The translations under genes were made by a program, and so were the position numbers. From CBDDBK01 sp965225715 (GTDB lineage: Bacteria; Bacteroidota; Bacteroidia; Cytophagales; Flammeovirgaceae), in NCBI GenBank assembly GCA_965225715.1, contig CBDDBK010000004.1, positions 620,001-684,000 of the forward strand: DNA of 64,000 nt. Direction: 5' to 3'. Positions 25,448-34,948 of the stretch are shown piece after piece (position 1 is the first letter of the stretch; each line of letters starts with the position of its first letter). A model generated the notes under the pieces. It saw only the letters and a list, made by a program, of their open reading frames with translations, did not search any database and had not been told where the DNA came from.

Positions 25448-26575
25448 CTAATTCAAATAGAGGCTTTTAATTTTTTCTATATAATGATTTTGAACATTGG
25501 AACTCAAAAAGTATCTATAATCTTTTGAGATAAGTTTGTCAAAGTTTACCATTAATCCATCTGTTTTTATTTTTTTACTTTTATAAGTGGATAAGATATC
25601 TATAGCCATTTGAAAATCACCTAGATAGAGATAAGCATGCATAAGATTGGTGTATAGCCATAAATTATTTTTTTCTTTGTCTAATTTTATGGCGCGCTTT
25701 GCCATTTCAATAGCCATTTTATAATCTTTAACAAAAATAGAATAAAAACTGAGGTTACCATATAGAGTTAAGTTTACAAGCCCAATTTTAACAACAGCAT
25801 GATGGGTAACCTGATAAGCCTGGTCATATTTTTGGAGTTTGGAATACATTACACTTAATTTTATCCAAATATTAGTATTGTTTTTATCTTTTTTAACAAT
25901 TTGATTATAAACATCTATAGCTCTTTCATAATCTTGTTTCAAAAGTTCATAGATAGTTCCTAATTGAATTAAAGCCTCTATATTGTCAACATCATAAGTT
26001 AAAATTTTTTTCAAAGCCAAAATAGCCAAATCAGGTTGTTTTTTTTTTATAAAAACTGCACTCATATTAAAATAAATAGTACTAAATTTTGGTTGTATGT
26101 AGGCTGCCTTCTTATAGCTTTCAATAGCTAAATTAAAGTTTTTAGAATCTCTATAAGCATTACCCAAAAAAAACCAAGCTTCATAATTATTAGGATTAAT
26201 ATAAAGTGATTTTTTATAATGGAATATAGCTGAATCGTACTTAGCTTGTATGTAAGCTAAATTTCCCAAGCCAAACCAACCTAAGTCTGTTTGAGAATTA
26301 ACTTTAAGAATTTCTTGAAAAAAGAAATCTGCTTTTTGGTACATACCTTGATTCAAATAATAAGTTCCTATAGTGTTAAGAGCCTCTACATCTTGAGGAT
26401 TCTTTTTTAAAATAGCAATATTTTTTTGAATATTTTTATAGTCTAAGTTTTGTGCAAAAGCAGATAAAGAACAAAAAAATAATACATTTATAAGTAGGAA
26501 AACGAGACTATATCCTAATCTTTTAAGATCATTGTTGAATACTTTATTTATTTCAATAGTTAAATTCATAATCAT
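25448..26575 (-). CDS. Secreted/periplasmic TPR protein
   Basis: 375 residues. A hydrophobic segment ending 'SAFAQ' (about residues 24-42) acts as the signal peptide. From residue 45 to about 330 there are roughly eight 34-residue TPR units, for example 'YIQAKYDSAIFHYKKSLYIN', 'SKNFNLAIESYKKAAYIQ' and 'LKQDYERAIDVYNQIVKKD'. A protein-interaction scaffold is likely. It is the last gene of a leftward operon, 27 bases after the YwqK/MORN-type gene. The partner is unknown. Confidence 0.85.
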   Translation of the reverse strand: MIMNLTIEINKVFNNDLKRLGYSLVFLLINVLFFCSLSAFAQNLDYKNIQKNIAILKKNPQDVEALNTIGTYYLNQGMYQKADFFFQEILKVNSQTDLGWFGLGNLAYIQAKYDSAIFHYKKSLYINPNNYEAWFFLGNAYRDSKNFNLAIESYKKAAYIQPKFSTIYFNMSAVFIKKKQPDLAILALKKILTYDVDNIEALIQLGTIYELLKQDYERAIDVYNQIVKKDKNNTNIWIKLSVMYSKLQKYDQAYQVTHHAVVKIGLVNLTLYGNLSFYSIFVKDYKMAIEMAKRAIKLDKEKNNLWLYTNLMHAYLYLGDFQMAIDILSTYKSKKIKTDGLMVNFDKLISKDYRYFLSSNVQNHYIEKIKSLYLN

Positions 26576-26602
26576 ATATTTATATTTAATTTGAAGTTTA
26601 CA

Positions 26603-28693
26603 TTACTTCACTTTTAATCGAAATAAATAACTATTTCTTTCAATTTCAAGAATTTTCTTTTTCTTAACAGGCACTAAGAGACTGTAATCATTATTGTTTA
26701 TAGCTTCAGATCGTGATTTTGAATTCCATTGCAATTCATAGCTGTATGCTTTCCCTTTTTCGTTATAAAATATTCCACTTTTACAAATAGTATGACGCTG
26801 TTGTGGACTGAGTTTTTTATTGTAAGGGTGATCTTGAAAATAAACATCTAACATAGGCTTTCCATCTGAGTACCATTCTTTTTGATTGTCTTTAAGATGT
26901 CCTTTTTTATAGTTGCATTCTAATTTCTTTTGCCCATTCTCAAACCATTCTTCATATAAACCGTCCTTTACTTCAAAAGACAACTTTTTAGAACTATTAT
27001 ATGCGCTATAATAGGCTTGACAACCTTTACAGGCTTCGTATATTTTTTTTAACTTTTGTTTAAATTCTTCTGGGATAAAATAACAATCATCACAATATTG
27101 AGTCAATGATTTTTTATTGCCATTGCTATACCACTCTGTTCTTTGTCTTACAATACCTCCATCGACAACATTTTTTGTAACCATGTTGCCTTCCACATTT
27201 TCTTGATACATACCATCAGTTTTGATTATCCCATCTTCATAATATTCATACCTTTTACGCCCTTTAAAAAACACTAACACTTCTTCTATTTTAATTTTTC
27301 CATTTTCAAAGTAAGTATAGGCGATGGCTTTTCCATCACTTCCTTTCATTCTGATAGAACCATCTTTATTCCATTCCACAAATTCTTTTATAAAAGGTCT
27401 ATTCCTAGAATAAGGTCCCGGCATGTACGTTTCTTTTCGTTTCAAAGTGCTATCTTCATACCAGTAATTCCATTCTATATCTTTTAACCCTTTTGAGTTT
27501 AAAAAGCCGATACTTTTTTTATTACCATTTTCAAAATAAAAAAACACTTGCCATAAATCCTTAGCACCGTTATCGGCATAGTCTATTATGGAGATTGTTT
27601 TTCCTTGTTCATCCCAAGTTGGCCAAAAACCATATTTTTTGTTTCTTTTATAAATACCCTCTTCTTTTTTTTGCCCGTTCTCATACCAATAGCTCCACTT
27701 GCCTTTTTTATAGTCAACCTCATTCTTTCTATAGCTGTTTCTTTTCCCAATACCATGTCTTTTCATTTGTCCATTTGCATACCATTCTGTATAAAAGGCT
27801 GTATCTATAAAAGTCTGGAGAGTGTGCTTCGTTTTATTTTCAAAAAAGTCGACTTTTTTGGCAAGTACTTTCCTCCATGTAATTTTAATACGGCTAGTAT
27901 TTAATTTTGCAGTGTAAACTTCTTGGGTTTTGGGGTTTCCATTATCCCATTCTTCTGTGGTTTTAATGTACTCCCCATTACTCCAAATTTCTTCATTATG
28001 TTCATTGCCGTTATAACTCCAAAACTTTTGAAGCCCATCAAACTTTCCTCGAATTAAGTTTAACTCATATTCCATTTTCCCCGTTCCATACCAAAACCGT
28101 TGAACACTATCGGGTATTCCATTTGTATAATATAGTTCATATTCTTTTTCTGCCTCTTGACTATTATAAGAAACCTGTTTACCATGATATTTTCCGTCTA
28201 AATAATTAAACTCTTTTTTTATTTTTTGAATTTCATCTTTGGATGATATGTCTCTATATCTCAGATCAAAATAATAGAGCTGTTGTCCATGAAATTTTCC
28301 TGCTTTATAATTAAGCTCTTCTTTAATTTGTTCTTTATATTGTTTTTTTACGTGGTCATAATACGTTGTAAACCATGCTGAAACTTTGCCGTTTAATTCC
28401 CCATTTTTATAGTTTTCTTCAAGTATTTTATACGGTTTTTTATCAAGGGCATAAAATTTTACTCTTTTCCCATGCAGCACCCCTTTTTTATAGTCTTCTT
28501 TTAGTACTAAAATCCCATCTTGATTGAATTGCTCTTTTTTGAATAGGTATTCTATTTCTTTTTTATCATGATAATAATTAATAATTTCTGGTTTGTCATT
28601 AGCAAAAGTTTTGTAAACTTCTTTTACAACATTTTGAGCTTGAAGAGTTAGTGAAAAAAATAACAATAAAAATGTATACTCTATTCGTTTCAT
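26603..28693 (-). CDS. Large secreted YwqK/MORN-type repeat protein
   Basis: 696 residues with a signal peptide (MKRIEYTFLLLFFSLTLQAQ). The body is built of about twenty short repeats of the form 'WYENGQKKEEGIYK', the YwqK 'toxin-antitoxin system antitoxin' or MORN-like pattern, with tyrosine, glycine and lysine spacing. Despite the Pfam name, such proteins are probably beta-solenoid surface or periplasmic proteins. A CxxC-like 'CDDCYF' and 'CKGC' near residues 530-560 could bind metal or form disulphides. It sits 40 bases after the polyprenyl synthase. Confidence 0.85.
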   Translation of the reverse strand: MKRIEYTFLLLFFSLTLQAQNVVKEVYKTFANDKPEIINYYHDKKEIEYLFKKEQFNQDGILVLKEDYKKGVLHGKRVKFYALDKKPYKILEENYKNGELNGKVSAWFTTYYDHVKKQYKEQIKEELNYKAGKFHGQQLYYFDLRYRDISSKDEIQKIKKEFNYLDGKYHGKQVSYNSQEAEKEYELYYTNGIPDSVQRFWYGTGKMEYELNLIRGKFDGLQKFWSYNGNEHNEEIWSNGEYIKTTEEWDNGNPKTQEVYTAKLNTSRIKITWRKVLAKKVDFFENKTKHTLQTFIDTAFYTEWYANGQMKRHGIGKRNSYRKNEVDYKKGKWSYWYENGQKKEEGIYKRNKKYGFWPTWDEQGKTISIIDYADNGAKDLWQVFFYFENGNKKSIGFLNSKGLKDIEWNYWYEDSTLKRKETYMPGPYSRNRPFIKEFVEWNKDGSIRMKGSDGKAIAYTYFENGKIKIEEVLVFFKGRKRYEYYEDGIIKTDGMYQENVEGNMVTKNVVDGGIVRQRTEWYSNGNKKSLTQYCDDCYFIPEEFKQKLKKIYEACKGCQAYYSAYNSSKKLSFEVKDGLYEEWFENGQKKLECNYKKGHLKDNQKEWYSDGKPMLDVYFQDHPYNKKLSPQQRHTICKSGIFYNEKGKAYSYELQWNSKSRSEAINNNDYSLLVPVKKKKILEIERNSYLFRLKVK

Positions 28694-28733
28694 ATAAAAA
28701 GGTAGTAAAAATTTTTAAAATATAAAAATAGGT

Positions 28734-29711
28734 TTAGGCTTTTCTTTCAACTATAAAATTTGCCAAATTATGTAGATTTTTACGGTATACAGAAGGGCTT
28801 AGTTGATTAATAAGCAATTTTGTTTCGTTCAAAAACTTTTGAATAATTTTTTGAACATAAATATTCCCATTTTTTTGTTGAACGAAAGCAATGATTTCGT
28901 TAACTTGAACATCTTTAATTGTTTTTGATTTTAACAGTTTGAAAATATGTTTTTTTTCTGCTTTAGTCGCTTTATTTAAACTATGAATCAAAGAAAGTGT
29001 TATTTTTCTTTGCTTTATATCATTGGCTTGGGTTTTTCCTGTTATTTCTGAATCATGATAGTCAATCAAATCATCTTGAAGTTGAAAAATAACCCCCAAT
29101 TTTAGACCCAATTCTCCCATTTTTTTAATAGTGCCTAAAGATGCTTGAGCAGAATAAGCACCTATTTGACAGCATGTTTTAAAGAGCGTTGCTGTTTTTT
29201 GTTCGATAATTTGAAAATATGTTTTTTCAGTAATATCTAATTTATTGGCTCTGGCTGTTTGGATTAATTCTCCTCGACTCATTTCGTCTATAGTATATTG
29301 TATAAAAGCCAGCAAATCATAATCTTGTTCTTTTAAAGCCAAAAGTAAACTTTTAGAAAAGAGATAATTGCCGTACCATACAGCACTTTTGTTTTGCCAT
29401 ATATGATTGATGGAGGCTCGTCCTCTACGAAAAGCAGATTCGTCGACTATATCGTCATGAACTAAAGTAGCGTTGTGTAATAATTCCACAAGACTAGCCC
29501 CTCTATAAGTTAATGGGGTAATACCTCCACAAGCGCCAGCAATTAATAAAATAAGCGTTGGACGTATTTGTTTACCGGAAGATTTTAAAAAATAGTCAGT
29601 TATTTCATTAACAAGGGCTATTTCGCTATCCAAATTTTTTTTTAAATAATTTTTAAAAATATGCATTTCTTTATATAAGCAAGCTCTTATCTCTTCAAGT
29701 TTTGAATTCAT
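28734..29711 (-). CDS. Polyprenyl diphosphate synthase
   Basis: 325 residues. First aspartate-rich motif DDIVD at 86-90 in 'LLHNATLVHDDIVD', second DDLID at 213-217 in 'GVIFQLQDDLID', with 'GKQIRPTLILL' before the first. It condenses IPP onto allylic diphosphates to a long chain, most likely for the menaquinone side chain (octaprenyl/heptaprenyl type). Its ATG overlaps the stop of the upstream holB-like gene by 4 bases (ATGA), so they are translationally coupled. Confidence 0.93.
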   Translation of the reverse strand: MNSKLEEIRACLYKEMHIFKNYLKKNLDSEIALVNEITDYFLKSSGKQIRPTLILLIAGACGGITPLTYRGASLVELLHNATLVHDDIVDESAFRRGRASINHIWQNKSAVWYGNYLFSKSLLLALKEQDYDLLAFIQYTIDEMSRGELIQTARANKLDITEKTYFQIIEQKTATLFKTCCQIGAYSAQASLGTIKKMGELGLKLGVIFQLQDDLIDYHDSEITGKTQANDIKQRKITLSLIHSLNKATKAEKKHIFKLLKSKTIKDVQVNEIIAFVQQKNGNIYVQKIIQKFLNETKLLINQLSPSVYRKNLHNLANFIVERKA

Positions 29712-30835
29712 TTAAAAAGGTTAAAACATTGAATAGAAAGGTTAAAAAATAATAATTTTATATTGGCATAACGATTAATATAACTAATACTTTTATCGAT
29801 ATGAGTGATAAAAACCTCTATATATGAATAATTAATGGTTTTAGAGAATTTTTCAATAAATTGTTTTTGAGCAAAGGGTAACTTTTCAAAATGAAAAGGC
29901 GAATACCCCCAATAAATAACTTGTGCCATAATGCTGGAGCTATATAAAAGAAACTGTTTTTGGTTTTCTCGACTAAACTGGCTAAATGTTATAGTATGCT
30001 TGATAAGGGCAGGATAATTTTTTTTCAAACAGTCTAACATCCACATTCTAAAAAACTGAAAATGAGAATGTTTTTGATCATCAAGCAAACGAAGCACTTT
30101 ACTTATATTTCCTCCAGTATCTTGAATAATTGTTTCAAGATATTTAGAATCTAAATCGGGATTGATAGATTTTAGCTGTTGGATTAAATCTCTAGCACCC
30201 AAAGCTGGTATACTAAGTATTTGAAGCCTCGAACGTATTGTTGAGAGTAAAGATTCTATATCATTAGAAACCAATAAGAAAACTGTTTTTGAGGGGGGTT
30301 CTTCAATTAATTTTAAAATGGCATTAGCAGAAAATAAATTCATAGTTTCTGGTAACCAGATTAAAATAATTTTATATTGGGCATTATAAGCTTTTAGGCT
30401 TGATGCTTTTATAATATATTTGCTTTCTTCTCTCAAAATATGAAGTTCTTTATTTTCTGCTTCAATATAAGTACTCCAATCCAAGCGGTCTAAATAAGGA
30501 TTTTTCAAAAGACTATTACGCCACTGAGGCATAAAAAATTGACTATTAAGATCTTTTTGACTTTTTACCTTAGATGTTTTGCTAATAGGAAAAAAAAAAT
30601 GACAATCTGGGTGAATGCGTTTTATGAATAACCTACACTGTTTGCAAAGGCCACAAGAATCTGTTTTTGTTGGATGCAAACAATTTAGATAAGTTATATA
30701 AGCTAATGCTAAAGCAAGCTGTAGCCCGCCAGGCGCTCCATAAAATAATTGTCCATGAGCAATCCTACCTTTTTGAACACTCCTGAGTAATTGAGTCTTT
30801 ATTTCTTCTAAGCCAAAAATATCCTTAAATCTCAT
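29708..30835 (-). CDS. holB: DNA polymerase III delta' subunit
   Basis: 375 residues, a AAA+ clamp-loader subunit. The zinc-binding cysteines are 'CLHPTKTDSCGLCKQC' (52, 61, 64, 67); 'IILIWLPETMNLFSANAILK' and 'LLVSNDIESLLSTIRSRLQI' correspond to the delta'/DnaX core including the SRC-like 'SRLQ' region. The Walker A site reads GAPGGLQLALA without the Lys-Ser/Thr, so it should not bind ATP, as in E. coli delta'. It is first in the operon with the polyprenyl synthase, YwqK/MORN-type and TPR genes. Confidence 0.88.
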   Translation of the reverse strand: MRFKDIFGLEEIKTQLLRSVQKGRIAHGQLFYGAPGGLQLALALAYITYLNCLHPTKTDSCGLCKQCRLFIKRIHPDCHFFFPISKTSKVKSQKDLNSQFFMPQWRNSLLKNPYLDRLDWSTYIEAENKELHILREESKYIIKASSLKAYNAQYKIILIWLPETMNLFSANAILKLIEEPPSKTVFLLVSNDIESLLSTIRSRLQILSIPALGARDLIQQLKSINPDLDSKYLETIIQDTGGNISKVLRLLDDQKHSHFQFFRMWMLDCLKKNYPALIKHTITFSQFSRENQKQFLLYSSSIMAQVIYWGYSPFHFEKLPFAQKQFIEKFSKTINYSYIEVFITHIDKSISYINRYANIKLLFFNLSIQCFNLFK

Positions 30836-31374
30836 GTTTCAATAACTCTAAATTAATAATTGTAAATAATGACATATAGAATTATGAATTATTAATATTA
30901 TAAATATTCATAATCAATAAGCTATAAAAATACTCTAAACTATTATTAGACTTTATAGTGTAAAAATTTATACCGTATTTTCATGAAACAACACCTTATT
31001 TAGTTTATAAATATAATTTAAATTTATTAAATAATGAAAAAGCTATTTTTTACTATTTTTAATACGCCAATAAAAAAGCAAAAAAAAGTAATATAAGTAT
31101 TTGATTATCAAATATTAAAAAAATATTAACTACTATAATTACTTGTTTATAAATGAATTATTGTATAAACACTTATCAGAAATGATTAGGAAAAAAATCT
31201 TTATGGAAAAAAACTATTCGAAAATAGTTTAGAAACTATAAGTCAGATGGTCTAAATAGTTTAAATTTGGGTAGGTTAAAAGCCCTATTATTTCTTATAT
31301 AGAACTTAAATAGGTCTTGGATAAGAGCTTTACTATCAAATTTTTGATCAGATAATTAATAGTAATTATAAACT
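30836..31374. other. Intergenic gap
   Basis: 539 AT-rich bases between two leftward genes. 'TATTAGACTTTATAGTGTAAAA' type sequence near 30945 resembles a lone left end of the family B element. 'TATTTGATTATCAAATATTAAA' near 31100 is one of the recurring palindromic motifs. A hairpin near 31211 may end mpl transcription. No gene is supportable. Confidence 0.35.
31205..31230 (-). terminator. Possible terminator downstream of mpl
   Basis: On the minus strand, AAACTATT-TTCG-AATAGTTT is a perfect 8-bp stem followed by TTTTT. It lies about 145 bases after the mpl stop, somewhat distant. Confidence 0.4.
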
Positions 31375-32754
31375 TTAGATTCCTTGCGTTAATAGGCGTA
31401 AAGTTTTAATGATCGTATCAAAATTCAAATTATCAAAATTTCCAGATGAAATAAAAGCAAGATTTGTATTTTTTAAATCTAATTTTAGAAGATATTCTTT
31501 TAATCTATTGATATCAGTAAAAACTTTAAGTTTCTCATTTTTAAAGGCTTTTTTAATAAAATCATTTGAAAGACTGGGTAATCTTTTCCGTTTGAGATTG
31601 CTAAGATTATAATAAATAATAAAATTATCTGTTTTTTCTGACTCTTGGTATTTAAGTAAAAATTTTGCATTTAGATTACTATACGAATGAAGCTCATAAC
31701 AAACAACTTGTTTTTTATGAGGGAATTGGTTCTTAAGTCCCATAATAGCGGATCGGAGTTTAGTAGGTGTATGGGCAAAGTCTGAAAAAATAGAAGTATT
31801 TTTTTCATTGTAAATAAGTTCCATACGTTTTTTAACACCTTTAAATGTTTTCATAGCTTCAAAAAAATCTTTTTCTTGAATACCTAAAGGCGTGCAAAGT
31901 GCTAAAACAAAGCCCAAATTTTGAATATTATGATTTCCAAAAATATGAAGTGGATACTTTTTCTTTGTGCTTGGGCTAAAAACCCAAGTTTTTTCATTTT
32001 CAACTTTATATTTGAGTTTAATAAAAGGAGTAAAAGTGGTATCCGGTGGTTGAATTTTTTTGGTTAATTTTTTTAAAGATTTATCATCTTGATTATAAAT
32101 AACTTCTCCCATTTTAGGCATGTTAGCCATTAAATCTTCAAAAGTATTTTGATAGGTCTCTTCATTTGGATATACATTAATGTGGTCCCAATCTATACCT
32201 GTTATTAAGGCTATATGAGGATGGTAGTTTAAAAATTTTGGTTTAGAATCTAAAGGTGAAGTTGGATATTCATCACCTTCCGTTATAAAAACACAAGAAT
32301 CTGGTTCTATTTTTATATTTTCTTGATTGTTTAACAATTGCCCACCTATCAAATAACTAGCTTTTTTACCTATATAATCTAACAAATGGATGATCATCGC
32401 AGTTATGGTTGTTTTTCCATAGCTACCCGCAACAACAATACGTTGTTTATTAATAACCTGTTTGTAAATATATTCTGGATAGCTACTAATAGGGATGTTG
32501 AGTTTTTGGGCTTCTAAAAGTTCTGGATTATCAGCTTTTGCATGCATGCCAATAATAACAAGATTTAGATCTTTTGTAATATTTTTAGTCTTTGAGCCTA
32601 GTATTTGTGGTAATAACGATTCTTTTTTTAGCCGACTTTTAGCAGGCTCAAAAATATCATCATCAGAACCGGTAACAATATGACCTTGCTTTTTTAACAT
32701 AATAGCCAGCTGGTGCATGACACTACCTCCAATAGCTATAAAATGTATCCTCAT
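31375..32754 (-). CDS. mpl: UDP-N-acetylmuramate:L-Ala-gamma-D-Glu-meso-DAP ligase
   Basis: The frame opens at 32805, but the ATG at 32754 begins MRIHFIAIGGSVMHQLA, the family start with the nucleotide-binding 'IGG' strand; this gives 459 residues. The Mur-ligase P-loop 'GSYGKTTI' is at 110-117, 'TEGDEYPTSPLDSKPKFL' follows, and 'FSDFAHTPTKLRSAI' marks the C-terminal domain. It reattaches recycled murein tripeptide to UDP-MurNAc in the cytoplasm. The residues support Mpl over MurC, because the Mpl-like spacing and 'HPTxxR'-type motif are present. Probably monocistronic. Confidence 0.88.
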   Translation of the reverse strand: MRIHFIAIGGSVMHQLAIMLKKQGHIVTGSDDDIFEPAKSRLKKESLLPQILGSKTKNITKDLNLVIIGMHAKADNPELLEAQKLNIPISSYPEYIYKQVINKQRIVVAGSYGKTTITAMIIHLLDYIGKKASYLIGGQLLNNQENIKIEPDSCVFITEGDEYPTSPLDSKPKFLNYHPHIALITGIDWDHINVYPNEETYQNTFEDLMANMPKMGEVIYNQDDKSLKKLTKKIQPPDTTFTPFIKLKYKVENEKTWVFSPSTKKKYPLHIFGNHNIQNLGFVLALCTPLGIQEKDFFEAMKTFKGVKKRMELIYNEKNTSIFSDFAHTPTKLRSAIMGLKNQFPHKKQVVCYELHSYSNLNAKFLLKYQESEKTDNFIIYYNLSNLKRKRLPSLSNDFIKKAFKNEKLKVFTDINRLKEYLLKLDLKNTNLAFISSGNFDNLNFDTIIKTLRLLTQGI

Positions 32755-33152
32755 TATTTGAATGCAAAATGATTTAATTATAACCTGATTTAGGTTGAAA
32801 CTCAAAAGCTAAAAATAAAGATTTTTTTTTAACTTTTGAGCAACCTAATAAAATTTTAACTATCTACTACTAAAAATTGTCAATTGAGAAATCCTATATT
32901 TGTTCAAATATTTGTTCAAATCAGAAAATAAGGAATAAGTTTAGAAAATATAAGGATAAGGTGAACAAATTAGAAAGGATACATTAATATAGCAATGCTA
33001 TTATTATCTCAGAAAAATTCATATTCATTATCAATGACTTAAAATCTTTTTTCTATCCGAGATAACTATACCGGTATTAACGTTTTTTCTCCTATCCTTT
33101 TTCTAAGAATTAGGTTGAATACCAACACATCCAAAGGGGTTATAAAATCCAT
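32755..33152. other. Gap with a MITE-like palindrome at 32991-33072
   Basis: ATAGCAATGCTAT opens the element, followed by 'TATTATCTCAGAAA' and the family D 'TCATTATCAATGACTTAA'; it closes with 'TCCGAGATAACTATA', the inverse of its left side, so the whole is roughly palindromic. Further left, 'ATTTGTTCAAATATTTGTTC' (32897-32919) is a direct repeat that could be a binding site. Confidence 0.45.
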
Positions 33153-33561
33153 ATAGGATGGAGCGTAAACTCCTAATCTTATTATAGTTAAGCTGATATT
33201 ACACAACTTTTTAAATGAAGCAATTATATAATTATCAACTTTTACAAAGGTAAGCAAAGATAAGCTGTGTTCCAAGTTATATCAGAATAGATATTTCAAA
33301 ATTAGATTTGCTAAAAGAATGGCTTTTAAATTTAAAAATTAAAAAGCTACACAAGACCTTTTCTGACACTTAGATTATACTCATATATTCAAATAACATC
33401 TTACTAGTCAACTATTTTGTGTTATTATCTATGACTTTTTTACCAACTTGAAGCACGAGTTATCGCCCACAACTTGTGCAGAGATGGGCTTGTTTGCTTC
33501 TACCTTTAGCATTTTTAGTACATTAAAAGAAGCATCAGACAGACCATTTAGGCAGTCCTAA
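33153..33561 (+). pseudogene. IS110/IS1111-type transposase remnant, second copy
   Basis: The flank 33153-33260 matches the upstream flank of the fragment at 5488-5592 ('GGAGCGTAAAC', 'CAACTTTTACAAAGG'). From 33262 the reading 'SYIRIDISKLDLLKEW' equals the transposase N-terminus, but the start codon has mutated (AAGCTG in place of ATGGCT). A stop follows at about 33373; open stretches continue to 33561 ('YDFFTNLKHEL'). Clearly inactive. Confidence 0.6.
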
Positions 33562-33695
33562 TATTTTTTTACCATTTTGCAGCTGTTTTTTTCATGAAAA
33601 ATACTTGAACTTTGTATCTTGCAAGATAATTTATTTTAGTTTTAGGCTATTTTTAATTTAGATTTGGTTACTTAATTTTAAAATCTAAAACGCTT

Positions 33696-34151
33696 ATGAT
33701 TTTAGTATATTTTTTATGCACACTTTTGACTTTTGGGTTTATGGAGTTTGTTGCTTGGTTCACTCATAAATATGTCATGCATGGTTTTTTATGGACTTGG
33801 CATCGAGACCACCATATAAAAAAATATGGTTTTTTTGAGAAAAACGACTTATTTTTTTTGGTTTTTGCTTTGCCAAGTATAATATGCTTTATTGTTTCAA
33901 CTTTTACCATTCATTTTTGGGTATTTTTTATTGGCTTAGGGATAGTGTTTTATGGACTAACTTATTTTTTTGTGCATGATATTTTTATTCATAGACGATT
34001 TAAAATTTTAGAAAAAACAAAAAACCCTTATTTAAAAGCTATTCGAAAAGCACATAAAATACACCACAAACACCTTACTAAACATAAAGGGGAATGTTTT
34101 GGTATGTTATTTGTGCCTTTCAAATATTATAAAATATTTCTAAAACGTTGA
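33696..34151 (+). CDS. crtZ: Beta-carotene hydroxylase, CrtZ type
   Basis: 151 residues, integral membrane with four hydrophobic spans. The eight-histidine di-iron signature is complete: H24/H29 in 'FTHKYVMH', HRDHH at 36-40, H94/H99 in 'HDIFIH', and 'HKIHHKH' at 120-126. It hydroxylates beta-carotene rings to zeaxanthin, so the organism probably makes yellow-orange xanthophylls. No other carotenoid gene (crtB, crtI, crtY) is nearby. Confidence 0.9.
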   Translation: MILVYFLCTLLTFGFMEFVAWFTHKYVMHGFLWTWHRDHHIKKYGFFEKNDLFFLVFALPSIICFIVSTFTIHFWVFFIGLGIVFYGLTYFFVHDIFIHRRFKILEKTKNPYLKAIRKAHKIHHKHLTKHKGECFGMLFVPFKYYKIFLKR

Positions 34152-34287
34152 ATTTTATAGTCTTGTTCTTAAAAATAAAAAAATAATAATGTTCAATTTT
34201 AATAAATCAAATACTTAAAAACCCTTTTCAATATAAGTTCACTAATAAATTTAATTAAGATTAAAGAGGAAATAAAAAATTAATTAT

Positions 34288-34884
34288 ATGTTACCTAATA
34301 AACGTATTTTATTACAGAATAAGGCTTGGGTTTTTGATAATCTAAAAATTGATCCAAATTATTTCAGTGATTTATCAAAAATTCAAAAGCCAACATTTTT
34401 ATGGATAGGTTGTGCAGATAGTAGAGTTTCGCCAGCTCAAATTACCGATACAGAAATAGGTGATATATTTGTCCATAGAAACTTAGGTAATTTGGTAGTT
34501 GCTAATGATTTAAATTTATTAAGTGTTGTGCAATATGCTATTGAGGTTCTAAAAATTCAACATATTATTATCTGTGGCCACTATGGTTGTGGTGGAGTAG
34601 AATTATGTTTAAAAAACATATCTACAGGTGCTATAAATAATTGGTTAACTCATATGCGCGATGTTTATATGAAACATAAAGTTAATATAGATGATTCTAA
34701 AAATTTGAAAGAGAAAAGCAATAAATTAGCGGAATACAATATTTTAGAACAGGTTAATAATTTATCTAAAACAAATATTATAAAGAATTCTTGGCATAAA
34801 CATTTACACAAACCAATTATTTATGGCTGGGTTTATAACCTTGATACAGGTTATATTAAAGAGTTAGTACAAATACCAAAATAA
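34288..34884 (+). CDS. Beta-class carbonic anhydrase
   Basis: 198 residues. Zinc ligands C42, H98 and C101 lie in 'GCADSRVSPA' and 'ICGHYGCGGV', with the D44-R46 catalytic dyad; 'HRNLGNLV' is also typical. It interconverts CO2 and bicarbonate, supplying carboxylases. A purine-rich 'AAGAGGAAAT' is 20 bases before the ATG. It is about 20 residues shorter than E. coli Can at the ends. Monocistronic. Confidence 0.93.
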   Translation: MLPNKRILLQNKAWVFDNLKIDPNYFSDLSKIQKPTFLWIGCADSRVSPAQITDTEIGDIFVHRNLGNLVVANDLNLLSVVQYAIEVLKIQHIIICGHYGCGGVELCLKNISTGAINNWLTHMRDVYMKHKVNIDDSKNLKEKSNKLAEYNILEQVNNLSKTNIIKNSWHKHLHKPIIYGWVYNLDTGYIKELVQIPK

Positions 34885-34902
34885 AAAGTTTCATCAAAAA
34901 AG

Positions 34903-34948
34903 TTTATGCCCCTAAGCCATTATCAAAAGTTTAGAAAACTTAATCTTG
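34903..34948. repeat. Short dispersed repeat matching 10355-10398
   Basis: 'CCTAAGCCATTATCAAAAG' followed by 'TTTAGAAAACTTAATCTTG' matches the other copy in the same orientation. It lies just after the carbonic anhydrase stop. Confidence 0.4.

Noticed and set aside
26603..28693. Antitoxin of a toxin-antitoxin system (YwqK name)
   Set aside because: There is a signal peptide, 696 residues of repeats and no adjacent toxin; the Pfam label alone does not support a TA system.
33066..33275. 69-codon minus-strand ORF
   Set aside because: It overlaps the IS110 remnant and the family D repeat, whose homology is on the other strand.
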